A DNA stretch of 64,000 bases from Methylocystis sp. Sn-Cys (GTDB taxonomy: Bacteria; Pseudomonadota; Alphaproteobacteria; Rhizobiales; Beijerinckiaceae), in the NCBI RefSeq assembly GCF_016745395.1, contig NZ_JAERVJ010000004.1, positions 114,369 to 178,368 on the forward strand. The letters are read 5' to 3'. The position numbers and the translations under genes are program-made. Positions 24,910-32,835 of this stretch are shown in pieces (positions within the stretch are counted from its first letter, which is position 1; every line of letters starts with the position of its first letter). Under the pieces are notes generated by a model. The model saw nothing but the letters and a program-made list of their open reading frames with translations. It ran no database searches and was not told where the DNA came from.

Positions 24910-25638
24910 TCACGCGATCCCGTCAAAAAGCGCGGCGGCCTCGCCGAGATCGAATTCGGCGATGAGCGCGGGAGACAAAGGGTCTTCGCCGCCGAGCCAG
25001 GACTCGATCGCCGCGGGAGCCCGCAAGGCGATCTCCAGCGCTTTGGTGATCTCGTATAGTCCCCAGGCGAGGCCCGACTGGCGCATGGCGTTCATCATGG
25101 CGTTTTGCACGAGACTGCGAACGACCAGATGCGGCGTCGATACGGTCGCCTCGTCTCCCTCGCCCTCGGCCGCCGAAATGCAGGCGAGCTTATCCAACGC
25201 CGCATGACCTCGGCACGCAAGCGGGCGGAGCCGATAGGCGAGGCAGAGGTCTTTCTCGATCAGCGGGCAATAGTGCTTGGCCGCCAAGCGCGACGCTTCA
25301 TCCAGGCTTCCAACCGTATTCGCCGCCTCGGCGATGCGGCGCGGAAGGTCGATCCCCCGCGCCTCGAACGCCGGGGCGTTGACGTCCACGAAACGGGCCA
25401 GCAGGAAAACCTCGGGCGCCGTCGCCACGACGCGAAGACGGCAGCACGCCGCGCATTCGCCATGACAGGCGATCGCCGGCGCGCCTTCGGCCTGGATGAC
25501 GACATTTTTCTCGAAAAGGTCGAAAGCCTGCGCGCAAAGGGCGCCGACGAGATCAGCCTGGTTGCGTCGCGCGGCGACCGTATCGCCGAACGCCCGGCTT
25601 GTCGCCCGGAAGAAGGAAGCGGGCCCGTCCTTGCGCAT
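24910..25638 (-). CDS. YkgJ-family cysteine-cluster protein
   Basis: This 242-residue protein contains the YkgJ-type cysteine pattern: CHGECAACCRL in the first third, HYCPLIEKDLCLAY in the middle, and RLRPLACRGH after it. These Cys residues are proposed to hold a metal or Fe-S cluster in the family, whose function is not established. It lies about 150 bp upstream of the hydrogenase small subunit on the same strand. A role in redox or metal handling for that operon is conceivable but unproved. No signal peptide or membrane segment is visible. Confidence 0.75.
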   Translation of the reverse strand: MRKDGPASFFRATSRAFGDTVAARRNQADLVGALCAQAFDLFEKNVVIQAEGAPAIACHGECAACCRLRVVATAPEVFLLARFVDVNAPAFEARGIDLPRRIAEAANTVGSLDEASRLAAKHYCPLIEKDLCLAYRLRPLACRGHAALDKLACISAAEGEGDEATVSTPHLVVRSLVQNAMMNAMRQSGLAWGLYEITKALEIALRAPAAIESWLGGEDPLSPALIAEFDLGEAAALFDGIA

Positions 25639-25659
25639 GTTTTCGAGTCCCTGTCGTTA

Positions 25660-25706
25660 GAGCGCATTCCGCAAAACTCGATAGACTTTTGCGAAATGCG
25701 ATCCAG
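25660..25706 (+). repeat. family G palindrome (gagcgcatt..aatgcg type)
   Basis: gagcgcattccgcaaaa and ttttgcgaaatgcgatcc form imperfect inverted arms. A related copy is at 48863-48910. The rest of this 249-bp gap holds no supported gene. Confidence 0.65.
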
Positions 25707-25887
25707 CTTTCTCGTCCATCCGCAAAACCTATATCCCAGTTTGGCGACGACAGTGCGCGCCGCGCCAGGGGAGTGGATTCCGGTGCTGGACGCTTGCTGA
25801 TAATAGCTGGCGCCGAGCCGTGCAACGCTCGACGGCGGTCAAGGGCAAGACTCTAGGCGCGGCGACGCCGTCGCGAGCGGCGCGGCG

Positions 25888-26310
25888 TCAATGCGCTTTG
25901 TCGTGCGCGTTGTCGGGATCGTTACGCATCCAATCGGCGAGCTTGGCGAGCGCCTGCGCGATCGATCCTCGCGCCGCCGGATCGGTTATGCACGCGTCCA
26001 GCGCCGCGTCCATGCAGATGAGCCAGGCGTCGCGCTCCGCGGGGCCGATGTGGAAACGCGCGTGACGCATTCTGAGCCGCGGATGGCCGCGTTTCGCCGA
26101 ATAATTCGCGGGGCCGCCCAGCCATTCGGTCAGATAGAGCTTCAGGATCGCCTTGGTCGGACCGAGGTCTGTCGTATGCATGGCGCGTATCCCCCGCGCC
26201 GCCTCCATTGTGTCCATGTTGCGGTAGAACGCTTCCACCAATTGGTCGACAGTGGAGGCGCCGCCGATATGGTCGTACAAAGTCGCATTCCGAGCGTTAT
26301 TCGTCGTCAT
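25888..26310 (-). CDS. group II truncated haemoglobin
   Basis: This 140-residue protein has the 2-over-2 globin pattern: LYDHIGGASTVDQLVEAFY at the start, the E-helix region LYLTEWLGGPANYSAKRGHPRLRMRH (split here by reading, with Tyr and Gly-Gly-Pro), and the proximal RHARFHIGPAERDAWL histidine. Group II proteins bind O2 or NO and are linked to oxidative or nitrosative stress. The frame is open upstream, but the ATG at 26310 gives the natural start. It is on the same strand as the YkgJ-type and hydrogenase genes. Confidence 0.88.
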   Translation of the reverse strand: MTTNNARNATLYDHIGGASTVDQLVEAFYRNMDTMEAARGIRAMHTTDLGPTKAILKLYLTEWLGGPANYSAKRGHPRLRMRHARFHIGPAERDAWLICMDAALDACITDPAARGSIAQALAKLADWMRNDPDNAHDKAH

Positions 26311-26384
26311 CTCAGACTTCCAGCAACATGGGCGCCAGGGCGAGGCCCTCATAGCATCTGCGGTTGAAGAGCGCGCATCGGGTT

Positions 26385-26504
26385 GTCATTCCCGACAAGC
26401 CGAAGGCCCGACCAGAGCCCGTCATCGCGAGCGACGCGAAGCAATCCAGGGCGGCGATGCGGCCCTGGATTGCGTCGTCGGCTTCGCCTCCTCGCAATGA
26501 CGGC
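26385..26504 (+). repeat. composite repeat: family B beside a family A remnant
   Basis: cattcccgacaagccgaagg is an A left arm. From about 26420 a B element (tcatcgcgagcgacgcgaag ... ctcctcgcaatgacgg) follows. It fills much of the gap between the truncated haemoglobin and the His-rich gene. Confidence 0.8.
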
Positions 26505-26600
26505 GGCAATCCAATCGAGCGGAGCGCATATTATTCGTTGGCCCTCCCGACGATCATGCGGCGGCGCAAGGCGATGGAGACGAGGGCAATTTGCTTTCCT

Positions 26601-26636
26601 AAAAACAAAACGGATCGAGAGCGTCGTCTCGATCCG
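26601..26636 (-). terminator. strong intrinsic terminator of the His/Gly-rich gene
   Basis: On the minus strand a perfect 10-bp stem CGGATCGAGA/TCTCGATCCG (26611-26636) is followed by TTTTGTTTTT. A second perfect 11-bp inverted repeat (CGCGCGCATGA, 26655-26678) lies between it and the stop codon. Confidence 0.85.
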
Positions 26637-26692
26637 TGTCTCTTGTGCGCTTTCCGCGCGCATGAGGTCATGCGCGCGAGTGCGGCGTTCGA

Positions 26693-27031
26693 TTACCAAT
26701 GGCCGTGATGACCGCCGCCGTGATGGCCGCCGTGATGACCCCATCCGCCGTGATGTCCCCACCCGCCATGATGACCCCAGCCGCCGTGGTGGCCCCAGCC
26801 GTAACCGCCGCCCCAGCCATAGCCGCCGTGGTAATGGCCGGAATGGCTCCACCAGCAGCGGCCGTAGCGGCAGACCCAGACTGCATGAGCCTGCTGCAGC
26901 CCCGCAGAGTCGTTCGACTGCGCGAGCGCGTCCTTCGAGGCCGCGGGCATGGCCGAGGCGGTGAGCGGATTGGCGGCGAGCGCCGCGATCGCGACAAGCG
27001 ACGCAGCCGTCGTTTTGGCGTAAGCGTTCAT
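26693..27031 (-). CDS. exported His/Gly/Trp-rich repeat protein
   Basis: This 112-residue protein has a Sec signal peptide (about residues 1-27, cleavage after PLTASA) and a short acidic/neutral region. A segment WVCRYGRCWWSHSGHYH with two cysteines follows. It ends in a low-complexity tail of GGWGHH units (at least four), then GGHHGGGHHGHW. Some 20 histidines suggest metal binding, but this is inference. The DNA of the tail is itself a tandem repeat prone to slippage. The ATG at 27031 follows GAGAGGATTTAC. A strong terminator follows. Confidence 0.75.
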   Translation of the reverse strand: MNAYAKTTAASLVAIAALAANPLTASAMPAASKDALAQSNDSAGLQQAHAVWVCRYGRCWWSHSGHYHGGYGWGGGYGWGHHGGWGHHGGWGHHGGWGHHGGHHGGGHHGHW

Positions 27032-27122
27032 GTAAATCCTCTCGGTTACGGGGTTGAAAAAAGCAGAGTCGCCGCCGCGCTTTCTCATCGCGCGCATGAT
27101 TTTCATGCGAGCGGAAAGCGCG

Positions 27123-27413
27123 CTAGTTGCAGCCATTGCGGCTTTCCCACATCTGGATTTCATTCACCCTGCGACGCTCCCATCCGCGCAGGTCGCCATA
27201 GGGCGGGAAACAGCCGGGGCCGAATTCGGCGCGGGCCCGCGCTGTCTTGAAGCAATATCCGTTGCGCGCATAAATCTTGTTGCGCTCGTACCAGAGCTGG
27301 CCGCAAGACATTTCAGACGGATGCTGCGCTTTCGCCGGCGCTGCGACGAGCGCCGTCCCGGCGACAACGGCCGCAAAGCTCACGCGCGCGCAAGAGAACC
27401 AAAATTGTTTCAT
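27123..27413 (-). CDS. exported YARHG-domain protein
   Basis: This 96-residue protein has a signal peptide (to about residue 29, AAPAKA). The mature part matches the YARHG domain pattern: CGQLWYERNKIYARNGYCF, with a second cysteine pair near CFPP and a C-terminal WERRRVNEIQ. The domain occurs in secreted bacterial proteins and its function is unknown. It lies 91 bp upstream of the His-rich gene on the same strand; both are small exported proteins and may be co-regulated. Confidence 0.82.
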   Translation of the reverse strand: MKQFWFSCARVSFAAVVAGTALVAAPAKAQHPSEMSCGQLWYERNKIYARNGYCFKTARARAEFGPGCFPPYGDLRGWERRRVNEIQMWESRNGCN

Positions 27414-27506
27414 TCTTGCTCCTTCATGCGCCCCCGAAGAGAAGCTAAAGGATCTGCTTAACCTTATATTTTCAAAGCATTTTATTCGCCGCAGCCCTGT
27501 GGGGGC

Positions 27507-27638
27507 ATGACTGGGCGGCGCAACAGTATATTACGCGAGCCTAACGAATGGTTGGAAAATCTCGCCCGTTTTGAGCATTGCCCACAGGAGATCGCGGCCC
27601 TGCGCGAAGCCGGGCGCGCACGCGGCGCGGAGATGTAG
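27507..27638 (+). CDS. possible 43-residue protein, unassigned
   Basis: The ATG at 27507 follows GGGGGC and opens a 43-codon frame with a helix-like acidic/basic composition (about EWLENLARFEHCPQEIAALR). It resembles no family I know. The only support is the start context and plausible composition, next to the tRNA gene. It may be spurious. Confidence 0.25.
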   Translation: MTGRRNSILREPNEWLENLARFEHCPQEIAALREAGRARGAEM

Positions 27639-27646
27639 AAGGTAAT

Positions 27647-27722
27647 TGGCGCTCCCTAGGGGACTCGAACCCCTGTTTTCGCCGTGAGAGGGCGACGTCC
27701 TAGACCGCTAGACGAAGGGAGC
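27647..27722 (-). tRNA. tRNA-Glu (anticodon CTC)
   Basis: On the minus strand GCTCCCT...AGGGAGC forms the acceptor stem. The D-arm is TCTAGCGGTCTAGGA, the anticodon loop is CTCTCAC with anticodon CTC within the TCGCC/GGCGA stem, and the T-arm is CAGGGGTTCGAGTCCCCTA. Discriminator G and CCA are encoded (27647-27650). The sequence parallels bacterial tRNA-Glu throughout. Confidence 0.96.
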
Positions 27723-27831
27723 GGGGAGCCGCTCTATAGACCGGCCGGAGCGGCTCGGCAAGGGCCTCGCCGAGACTTTCGCGCTTTCTTTTGCCGTGAT
27801 AGCCATCGGGCCTGATTTTGGGACGATGACG

Positions 27832-29127
27832 ATGACGCAGATCCTGACCAAAGAAACGCCCGAGGCGCAAAGCCTCGAGGCCGCGCTTGCCGCCCTTGGG
27901 CGCGCCGCCCGCAAGGCGGCGCGGGCCGTGGCGCTCGCGCCAGCGCAGGTCAAGGATCAGGCGTTGCGCGTCGCGGCCTCCGAAATCCGCCGCCAGAGCG
28001 GCGCGATTCTCACCGCCAACGCCCTCGACGTTGCCGACGCGAAGGCCCGCGGCACGGCGGGCTCCTTCATCGACCGGCTGACGCTCGACCCTGGCCGGGT
28101 CGAGGCCATCGCCCGGGGTGTCGAGGAGATCGCGGATTTACCCGACCCGGTCGGCCGGCTGCTCGCGCGATTCGAGCGGCCGAACGGCCTTGTCATCGAG
28201 CGCGTCGCCACGCCGCTCGGCGTCATCGGCGTGATCTATGAGAGCCGCCCGAATGTCACCGCCGACGCCGGCGCTCTATGCCTCAAGGCCGGCAACGCCG
28301 CGATTCTGCGCGGCGGTTCGGAGAGCCTGCGCTCGTCGCGGGCGATTCACGACTGCCTCGTCGCCGGGCTGAAAGCGGCCGGGCTGCCGGAGGCGTCGAT
28401 CTCGCTCATCGAGACCAGCGACCGCGCTGCCGTCGGCGCCATGCTCGCGGGGCTCGACGGCAATATCGACGTGATTGTGCCGCGCGGCGGCAAGAGCCTC
28501 GTCGCGCGCGTCCAGCATGAGGCGCGCGTGCCGGTCTTCGCGCATCTCGAAGGCATTGTGCATGTCTTCGTCCATAAGGACGCCGATCTCGACATGGCCA
28601 AGCGCGTGCTACTGAACGCCAAGATGCGCCGCACCGGCGTTTGCGGCGCGGCCGAGACGCTTCTCGTCGACAAGGCTTGCGCGGGGACGCATCTCGCGCC
28701 GCTTATTGCCATGTTGATCGACGCCGGCTGCGACGTGCGCGGCGACGCGGCGGCGCAGGCTGCCGACACGCGTGTGAAGCCTGCGACGGAGGACGACTGG
28801 CGCGCCGAATATCTCGACGCGATCATCGCCGCCAAAGTCGTCGACGGCGTCGAGGCGGCGATCGAGCATATCGAGACCTATGGCTCGCATCACACCGACT
28901 GCATCATCACACGCGACGACGCTGTCGCGCGGCGTTTCATGCAGGAAGTCGATTCCGCCATCGTGCTGCACAACGCCTCGACGCAATTTGCGGATGGCGG
29001 CGAATTCGGCTTCGGGGCGGAAATCGGCATTGCGACCGGCCGCATGCATGCGCGCGGGCCGGTGGGCGTCGAGCAACTGACGTCGTTCAAATATCGCGTG
29101 CATGGCGCGGGGCAGGTGCGGGGGTAG
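27832..29127 (+). CDS. proA: gamma-glutamyl phosphate reductase
   Basis: This 431-residue enzyme reduces gamma-glutamyl phosphate with NADPH, the second step of proline synthesis. It has the aldehyde-dehydrogenase fold with [20 protein letters not shown], the PRGGKSL segment, and the catalytic cysteine in [12 protein letters not shown]. Upstream in-frame GTG (27796) and ATG (27826) exist; the ATG at 27832 was chosen because GGGA lies eight bases before it. nadD follows about 700 bp downstream, separated by repeats and a GIY-YIG gene. proB is not in the window. Confidence 0.95.
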   Translation: MTQILTKETPEAQSLEAALAALGRAARKAARAVALAPAQVKDQALRVAASEIRRQSGAILTANALDVADAKARGTAGSFIDRLTLDPGRVEAIARGVEEIADLPDPVGRLLARFERPNGLVIERVATPLGVIGVIYESRPNVTADAGALCLKAGNAAILRGGSESLRSSRAIHDCLVAGLKAAGLPEASISLIETSDRAAVGAMLAGLDGNIDVIVPRGGKSLVARVQHEARVPVFAHLEGIVHVFVHKDADLDMAKRVLLNAKMRRTGVCGAAETLLVDKACAGTHLAPLIAMLIDAGCDVRGDAAAQAADTRVKPATEDDWRAEYLDAIIAAKVVDGVEAAIEHIETYGSHHTDCIITRDDAVARRFMQEVDSAIVLHNASTQFADGGEFGFGAEIGIATGRMHARGPVGVEQLTSFKYRVHGAGQVRG

Positions 29128-29158
29128 GGCAGGCGATTTCGCGGGTGCGTCGCTGTCG

Positions 29159-29265
29159 CTCTGGATTCCCGCTTTCGCGGGAATGACAGTTCTGTAGTCG
29201 CGGGACAAGCCATGCGAGCGACTGTCATTCCCGGCGGGCCGAAGGCCTGACCGGGAATCCAGGGC
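29159..29265 (+). repeat. family A-related palindrome, left flank of the GIY-YIG gene
   Basis: ctctggattcccgctttcgc/gggaatgaca and tcattcccggcgggcc..gaccgggaatccagg are two hairpin units in head-to-head order. The same pair occurs after the GIY-YIG gene. Confidence 0.85.
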
Positions 29266-29322
29266 CGCGGCGGCCGTCTTGGAGGTTGATCTGGTCTGAA
29301 CGTCGGGCGCGTGAGCAGCGCG

Positions 29323-29616
29323 ATGGAACGAAACTACTTTGTCTATATGCTTGCCAGTCAGCGAAACGGGACGCTCTATATTGGCGTGACAAATGATCTT
29401 GCGCGAAGGGTTCGCCAACACAAGACGAAGCAGCTTCCCGGTTTTACGTCCAGGTATAACGTGCAGATGCTTGTCTGGTACGAGACCTACGCCGATGTCA
29501 CTGAAGCGATCACCCGAGAGAAGCAGTTGAAGAAATGGGAGCGTCGCTGGAAGTTGGAGCTGATCGAGAGCGTGAATCCGATGTGGCGGGATCTTTATCT
29601 GGATCTCAATTGCTGA
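29323..29616 (+). CDS. GIY-YIG single-domain nuclease family protein
   Basis: This 97-residue protein (ATG at 29323; a GTG four codons upstream is possible) consists of one GIY-YIG domain. VYMLASQRNGTLYIGVTNDL gives the two motif strands, ARRVRQHK the catalytic Arg region, and TREKQLKKWERRWKLELI the Glu-bearing helix. Small proteins of this kind are common near repeats; their substrate is unknown. Here almost identical family A palindromes flank it on both sides, which suggests an association with repeat mobility. Confidence 0.88.
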   Translation: MERNYFVYMLASQRNGTLYIGVTNDLARRVRQHKTKQLPGFTSRYNVQMLVWYETYADVTEAITREKQLKKWERRWKLELIESVNPMWRDLYLDLNC

Positions 29617-29631
29617 GCGTGGCGTTGCTGC

Positions 29632-29742
29632 TCTGGATTCCCGCTTTCGCGGGAATGACAGTGGGCGTCTTTCGCGGTCCACGACCTGGGGGTGGTTGTC
29701 ATTCCCGGCGGGCCGGAGGCCCGACCGGGAATCCAGGGCCAC
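29632..29742 (+). repeat. family A-related palindrome, right flank of the GIY-YIG gene
   Basis: ctctggattcccgctttcgc/gggaatgaca and tcattcccggcgggcc..gaccgggaatccagg repeat the order and orientation seen at 29159-29265, with about 35 bases between hairpins. Confidence 0.85.
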
Positions 29743-29801
29743 CACGACGATCTCAGAGATTGCTCTGGAGTCCCCGGGCGTCAGGCGCGGGGCTGTAAAC
29801 T

Positions 29802-30407
29802 TTGAGCCCGCCGCCTCGCCTCCCGCCCCACGCGCCCGGCATGCGCATCGGCCTCTTCGGCGGCTCCTTCGATCCGCCGCACGAAGGCCACGCGCTCGTT
29901 TCGCGCCTCGCTTTGACGCGGCTGCGGCTCGATCGGCTGTGGTGGCTCGTTACGCCCGGCAATCCGCTGAAAGACACGCACGGCCTCGCGTCGCTCGAGG
30001 CGCGCATCGCCGCGGCGCGCAAGACCGCGCGCGATCCGCGCATCGTGGTCACGGGGCTCGAGGCGGAGATTGGCGCGCGCTATACCGCCGACACGCTGCG
30101 CTTTCTGCACAGGCGCTGCCCCGGCGTGCGGTTTGTCTGGATCATGGGGGCGGATAATCTCCTGCAGTTCCATCGCTGGCGGCGCTGGGAGGAGATCATG
30201 CGCACGACGCCGATCGCCGTGATCGACCGGCCGGGCGCGACGCTGAAGGCCGCCAGCGCGAGAGCCGCGCTGCGCTTTCCCGGCGCCCGCAGAAAAGAGC
30301 GGGAGGCGCCGCTACTGGCGACGGCGACGCCGCCGGCGCTTGTCTATCTGCACGGGCCGCGCAGCCCGTCCTCCTCAACGGCGCTGCGGCGGAAGGCTGG
30401 GCGCTGA
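29802..30407 (+). CDS. nadD: nicotinate-nucleotide adenylyltransferase
   Basis: This enzyme transfers AMP from ATP to nicotinate mononucleotide in NAD synthesis. MRIGLFGGSFDPPHEGH is the nucleotidyltransferase signature with the (T/H)xGH motif, WWLVTPGNPLKD follows, and the C-terminal SPSSSTALR carries the SSTxxR motif. A TTG at 29802 gives 201 residues and includes LPPHAPG, which is common before the core in Hyphomicrobiales. An ATG at 29841 gives 188. The gene is convergent, without any gap, with a small membrane protein gene. Confidence 0.93.
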   Translation: MSPPPRLPPHAPGMRIGLFGGSFDPPHEGHALVSRLALTRLRLDRLWWLVTPGNPLKDTHGLASLEARIAAARKTARDPRIVVTGLEAEIGARYTADTLRFLHRRCPGVRFVWIMGADNLLQFHRWRRWEEIMRTTPIAVIDRPGATLKAASARAALRFPGARRKEREAPLLATATPPALVYLHGPRSPSSSTALRRKAGR

Positions 30408-30707
30408 TTACTTCTTCTCGAAGAGCGGCAGAATCCAGTGCTTATAGGCCCAGAAGCTCGCTGGAATGCCGATGAAGATGGCGACCCACATCATGGCCGA
30501 GTTGTCGATGCCGTTCTCGTAGAAGCTGCTGCCTTCCTGGACAGCTTGCGAGTAGGGATTCCGGACGAAGAGCGTCAGCACGAAGGAGCCGATGATGATC
30601 GCGCCGGTGACATAGAAGAAGCTCTTCGGAATGAGGAGCGTCGGCGGCGGATTTCGTCCGGGCTTCTGGTTCTGCTGCGGGCGGCTGTCCTTGGGGTCTT
30701 CCGACAT
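30408..30707 (-). CDS. small two-helix membrane protein of unknown function
   Basis: This 99-residue protein has a polar, Pro/Gln-rich N-terminus (about 1-25). A first membrane segment lies near SFFYVTGAIIIGSFVLTLFV and a second near MMWVAIFIGIPASFWAY, with a lysine-rich tail. I recognise no family. The upstream GGGAGCTTAGAGAAA is a plausible ribosome site. It ends exactly where nadD ends on the other strand and stands alone. Confidence 0.65.
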   Translation of the reverse strand: MSEDPKDSRPQQNQKPGRNPPPTLLIPKSFFYVTGAIIIGSFVLTLFVRNPYSQAVQEGSSFYENGIDNSAMMWVAIFIGIPASFWAYKHWILPLFEKK

Positions 30708-30788
30708 TTTCTCTAAGCTCCCTGAGCGTTTTCTTCGCCCCCTAATATGGGCCAGGGCGCAGGCTTACGCCATAGGCCCGCCCGTGGC

Positions 30789-32135
30789 TCAACCGGCCGC
30801 GCCGTAGACGTCGTAGGCGTCGGCGCGATCCACCTTGATCGTCACGAGGTCGCCGGGACGCAGCGGGCGGCGTGAGGCGACGAAAGCGGTTCCGTCGATC
30901 TCCGGCGCGTCGGCCTTGGTGCGGCCCTTGGCGAGCGCGCCCGTAGGGCCGCCTCCCGCCTCGTCGATGATGACCTGCAGGCGCTTGCCGACCTTGCGCT
31001 TCATCAGCCGGGCGGAGACCGCCTGCTGCTTCTCCATGAAGCGCTTCCAGCGGCTTTCCTTCACCTCGTCCGGCACGGGCGCGAGGCCGAGGTCATTGGC
31101 CGGGGCGCCGGCGACGGGCTCATATTTGAAGGCGCCGGCGCGGTCGATCTCCGCCTCGTCGAGCCACTGAAGCAAGGTTTCGAAGTCTTGCTCCGTCTCG
31201 CCGGGGAAGCCGACGATGAAGGTCGAGCGCAAAGCGAGATCGGGGCAGGCGGCGCGCCAGCTCTTGATGCGGGCGAGCGTCTTCTCTTCATTCGCCGGGC
31301 GCTTCATGGCCTTCAGCACATTGGGCGCGGCGTGCTGTAAGGGGATGTCGAGATAGGGAAGGATCTTTCCTTCCGTCATGAGGCCGATGACATCGTCGAC
31401 GTGAGGGTAAGGGTAGATGTAGTGCAGCCGCACCCACATCCCGAACTCGCCGAGTTCTTTGGCAAGGTCAAGGAAACGCGCGCGCACGGCGCGGTCGCCG
31501 AATTGGCTCTCCGCATAGCGCAGGTCGCGGCCATAGGCGCTGGTGTCCTGCGAGATCACCAGCAATTCCTTGACGCCGGCGCGCGCCAGCTTCTCGGCCT
31601 CGCGCAGCACATCCGCCGCCGGGCGCGAGACGAGCGGTCCGCGCAGATGCGGGATGATGCAGAAGGAGCAGCTATTGTCGCAGCCCTCGGAGATTTTCAG
31701 ATAGGCGTAATGGCGCGGCGTGAGCTTGACGCCCTGCTCGGGCACGAGATCGACGAAAGGATCATGCGCGGGCGCGGCGGCGCGGTGCACGGCCTCGACG
31801 ACGCTCTCATATTGCTGCGGGCCGGTGACGGCGAGAACGCCGGGAAAGCGCCCGGTGATGGCCTCGGGCTCGGCGCCCATGCAGCCCGTGACGATGACCT
31901 TGCCATTCTCGGCGAGCGCCGCGCCGATGGCTTCGAGCGACTCCGCCTTGGCGCTGTCGAGAAAGCCGCAGGTGTTGACGACGACGACATCCGCGCCGGC
32001 GTGATGGCGCGCGAGCTCATAGCCTTCGGCGCGCAATCTCGTGACGATGCGCTCGCTGTCGACGAGCGCCTTGGGGCAGCCCAGCGACACGAAGGAAACG
32101 CGCGGGGCGGCGGCCGATTTTGGATTTTCCTGCAT
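30789..32135 (-). CDS. rimO: ribosomal protein S12 methylthiotransferase RimO
   Basis: This 448-residue radical-SAM enzyme methylthiolates the conserved Asp of ribosomal protein S12. The N-terminal UPF0004 domain begins [15 protein letters not shown] with its cluster cysteines. The radical-SAM CxxxCxxC is CDNSCSFC followed by IIPHLRGP. GSxVGFPGE-type [10 protein letters not shown] and a C-terminal TRAM domain complete it. Length is normal. The ATG at 32135 has no close partner gene, and repeats fill the upstream gap. Confidence 0.95.
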   Translation of the reverse strand: MQENPKSAAAPRVSFVSLGCPKALVDSERIVTRLRAEGYELARHHAGADVVVVNTCGFLDSAKAESLEAIGAALAENGKVIVTGCMGAEPEAITGRFPGVLAVTGPQQYESVVEAVHRAAAPAHDPFVDLVPEQGVKLTPRHYAYLKISEGCDNSCSFCIIPHLRGPLVSRPAADVLREAEKLARAGVKELLVISQDTSAYGRDLRYAESQFGDRAVRARFLDLAKELGEFGMWVRLHYIYPYPHVDDVIGLMTEGKILPYLDIPLQHAAPNVLKAMKRPANEEKTLARIKSWRAACPDLALRSTFIVGFPGETEQDFETLLQWLDEAEIDRAGAFKYEPVAGAPANDLGLAPVPDEVKESRWKRFMEKQQAVSARLMKRKVGKRLQVIIDEAGGGPTGALAKGRTKADAPEIDGTAFVASRRPLRPGDLVTIKVDRADAYDVYGAAG

Positions 32136-32231
32136 CGCGCCCGATTGCCATGGCGCGCGGCGAATAGCAATGGACCGCGAGCCTTTGGGCTCGCTCGAAA
32201 AATGCGATTGCCGGGAGAACCGCTCGACGCC

Positions 32232-32376
32232 CCTCGTGCTTCGAGACGCCTGCTGCGCAGGCTCCTCAGCATGAGGGGCTTATGCAATTTCCTTCAAACA
32301 CTTAGGCCTCATCCCGAGGAGCGAGCGACGCTCGCGTCTCGAAGGAGGAGGCCGCCTCGGAGACTATCCAAAAAAT
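32232..32376 (+). repeat. family C composite: two palindromes in fixed order
   Basis: The first unit cccctcgtgcttcgagacgc ... cagcatgagggg (32232-32280) and the second unit tcatcccgaggagcgagcg ... tcgaaggaggagg (from about 32309) are joined by a linker ending cacttaggcc. The same composite occurs at 54245-54359. Confidence 0.85.
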
Positions 32377-32408
32377 GATGCGAGCCTGAAGGCTCGCGGT
32401 CCGAGGGG

Positions 32409-32474
32409 TCAGACTGTCAGGGCGCCGACGAGGGCGTAGATGGCGACGAGCGCTAGAACGAGGGCGTGAATCAT
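32409..32474 (-). CDS. possible 21-residue hydrophobic membrane peptide
   Basis: The ATG at 32474 with GGAG about ten bases upstream opens a 21-codon frame reading MIHALVLALVAIYALVGALT plus Val. This is a single membrane-spanning helix without charged residues after the start. The remaining part of the 700-bp rimO-fabH gap (32475-32835) is A/T-richer and holds no gene I can support. Confidence 0.35.
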   Translation of the reverse strand: MIHALVLALVAIYALVGALTV

Positions 32475-32835
32475 GGACGCAAACTCCAACTGGCGCGCGG
32501 AATGAAGCGCGGCAAGGCGATCGAAATTTTCTATTATTGGAACCGGACGGCGGCCCGCCGCTCTGGTATCTTGTTAATAGTTTCGAGAGCTTAAGAAAAA
32601 GTTTCGACCGCGCGGAATTCGCAGGTCGAGAGTTTGGACGTCCGCTCCCGCCATGCCGCGGCAGAAGCTTTTTTATGGGTTTGAAACAATGGCTTAATAA
32701 ACAGACGGCAAAAATCCTTTGCGCTTCCTGCGCGCGCCACTATGAATAGCCGCGCCGGAGCCTTCCGGGCGCGAGGGGCGCCTTGGCTCGTTAACGCTTG
32801 GCGCGCCGCCTGAGCCTTTCAGAAAGACCCTGACC
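32475..32835. other. A/T-rich intergenic segment upstream of fabH
   Basis: This segment has lower G+C than its neighbours, with runs such as attttctattattgg and ggcttaataaac. A 70-codon plus-strand frame exists, but it lacks a ribosome site and any recognisable pattern. It likely contains the fabH promoter; no hexamer pair could be chosen with confidence. Confidence 0.4.

Noticed and set aside
32537-32749. 70-codon plus-strand frame upstream of fabH
   Set aside because: There is no ribosome site at its start and no sensible composition; it lies in an A/T-rich promoter region.
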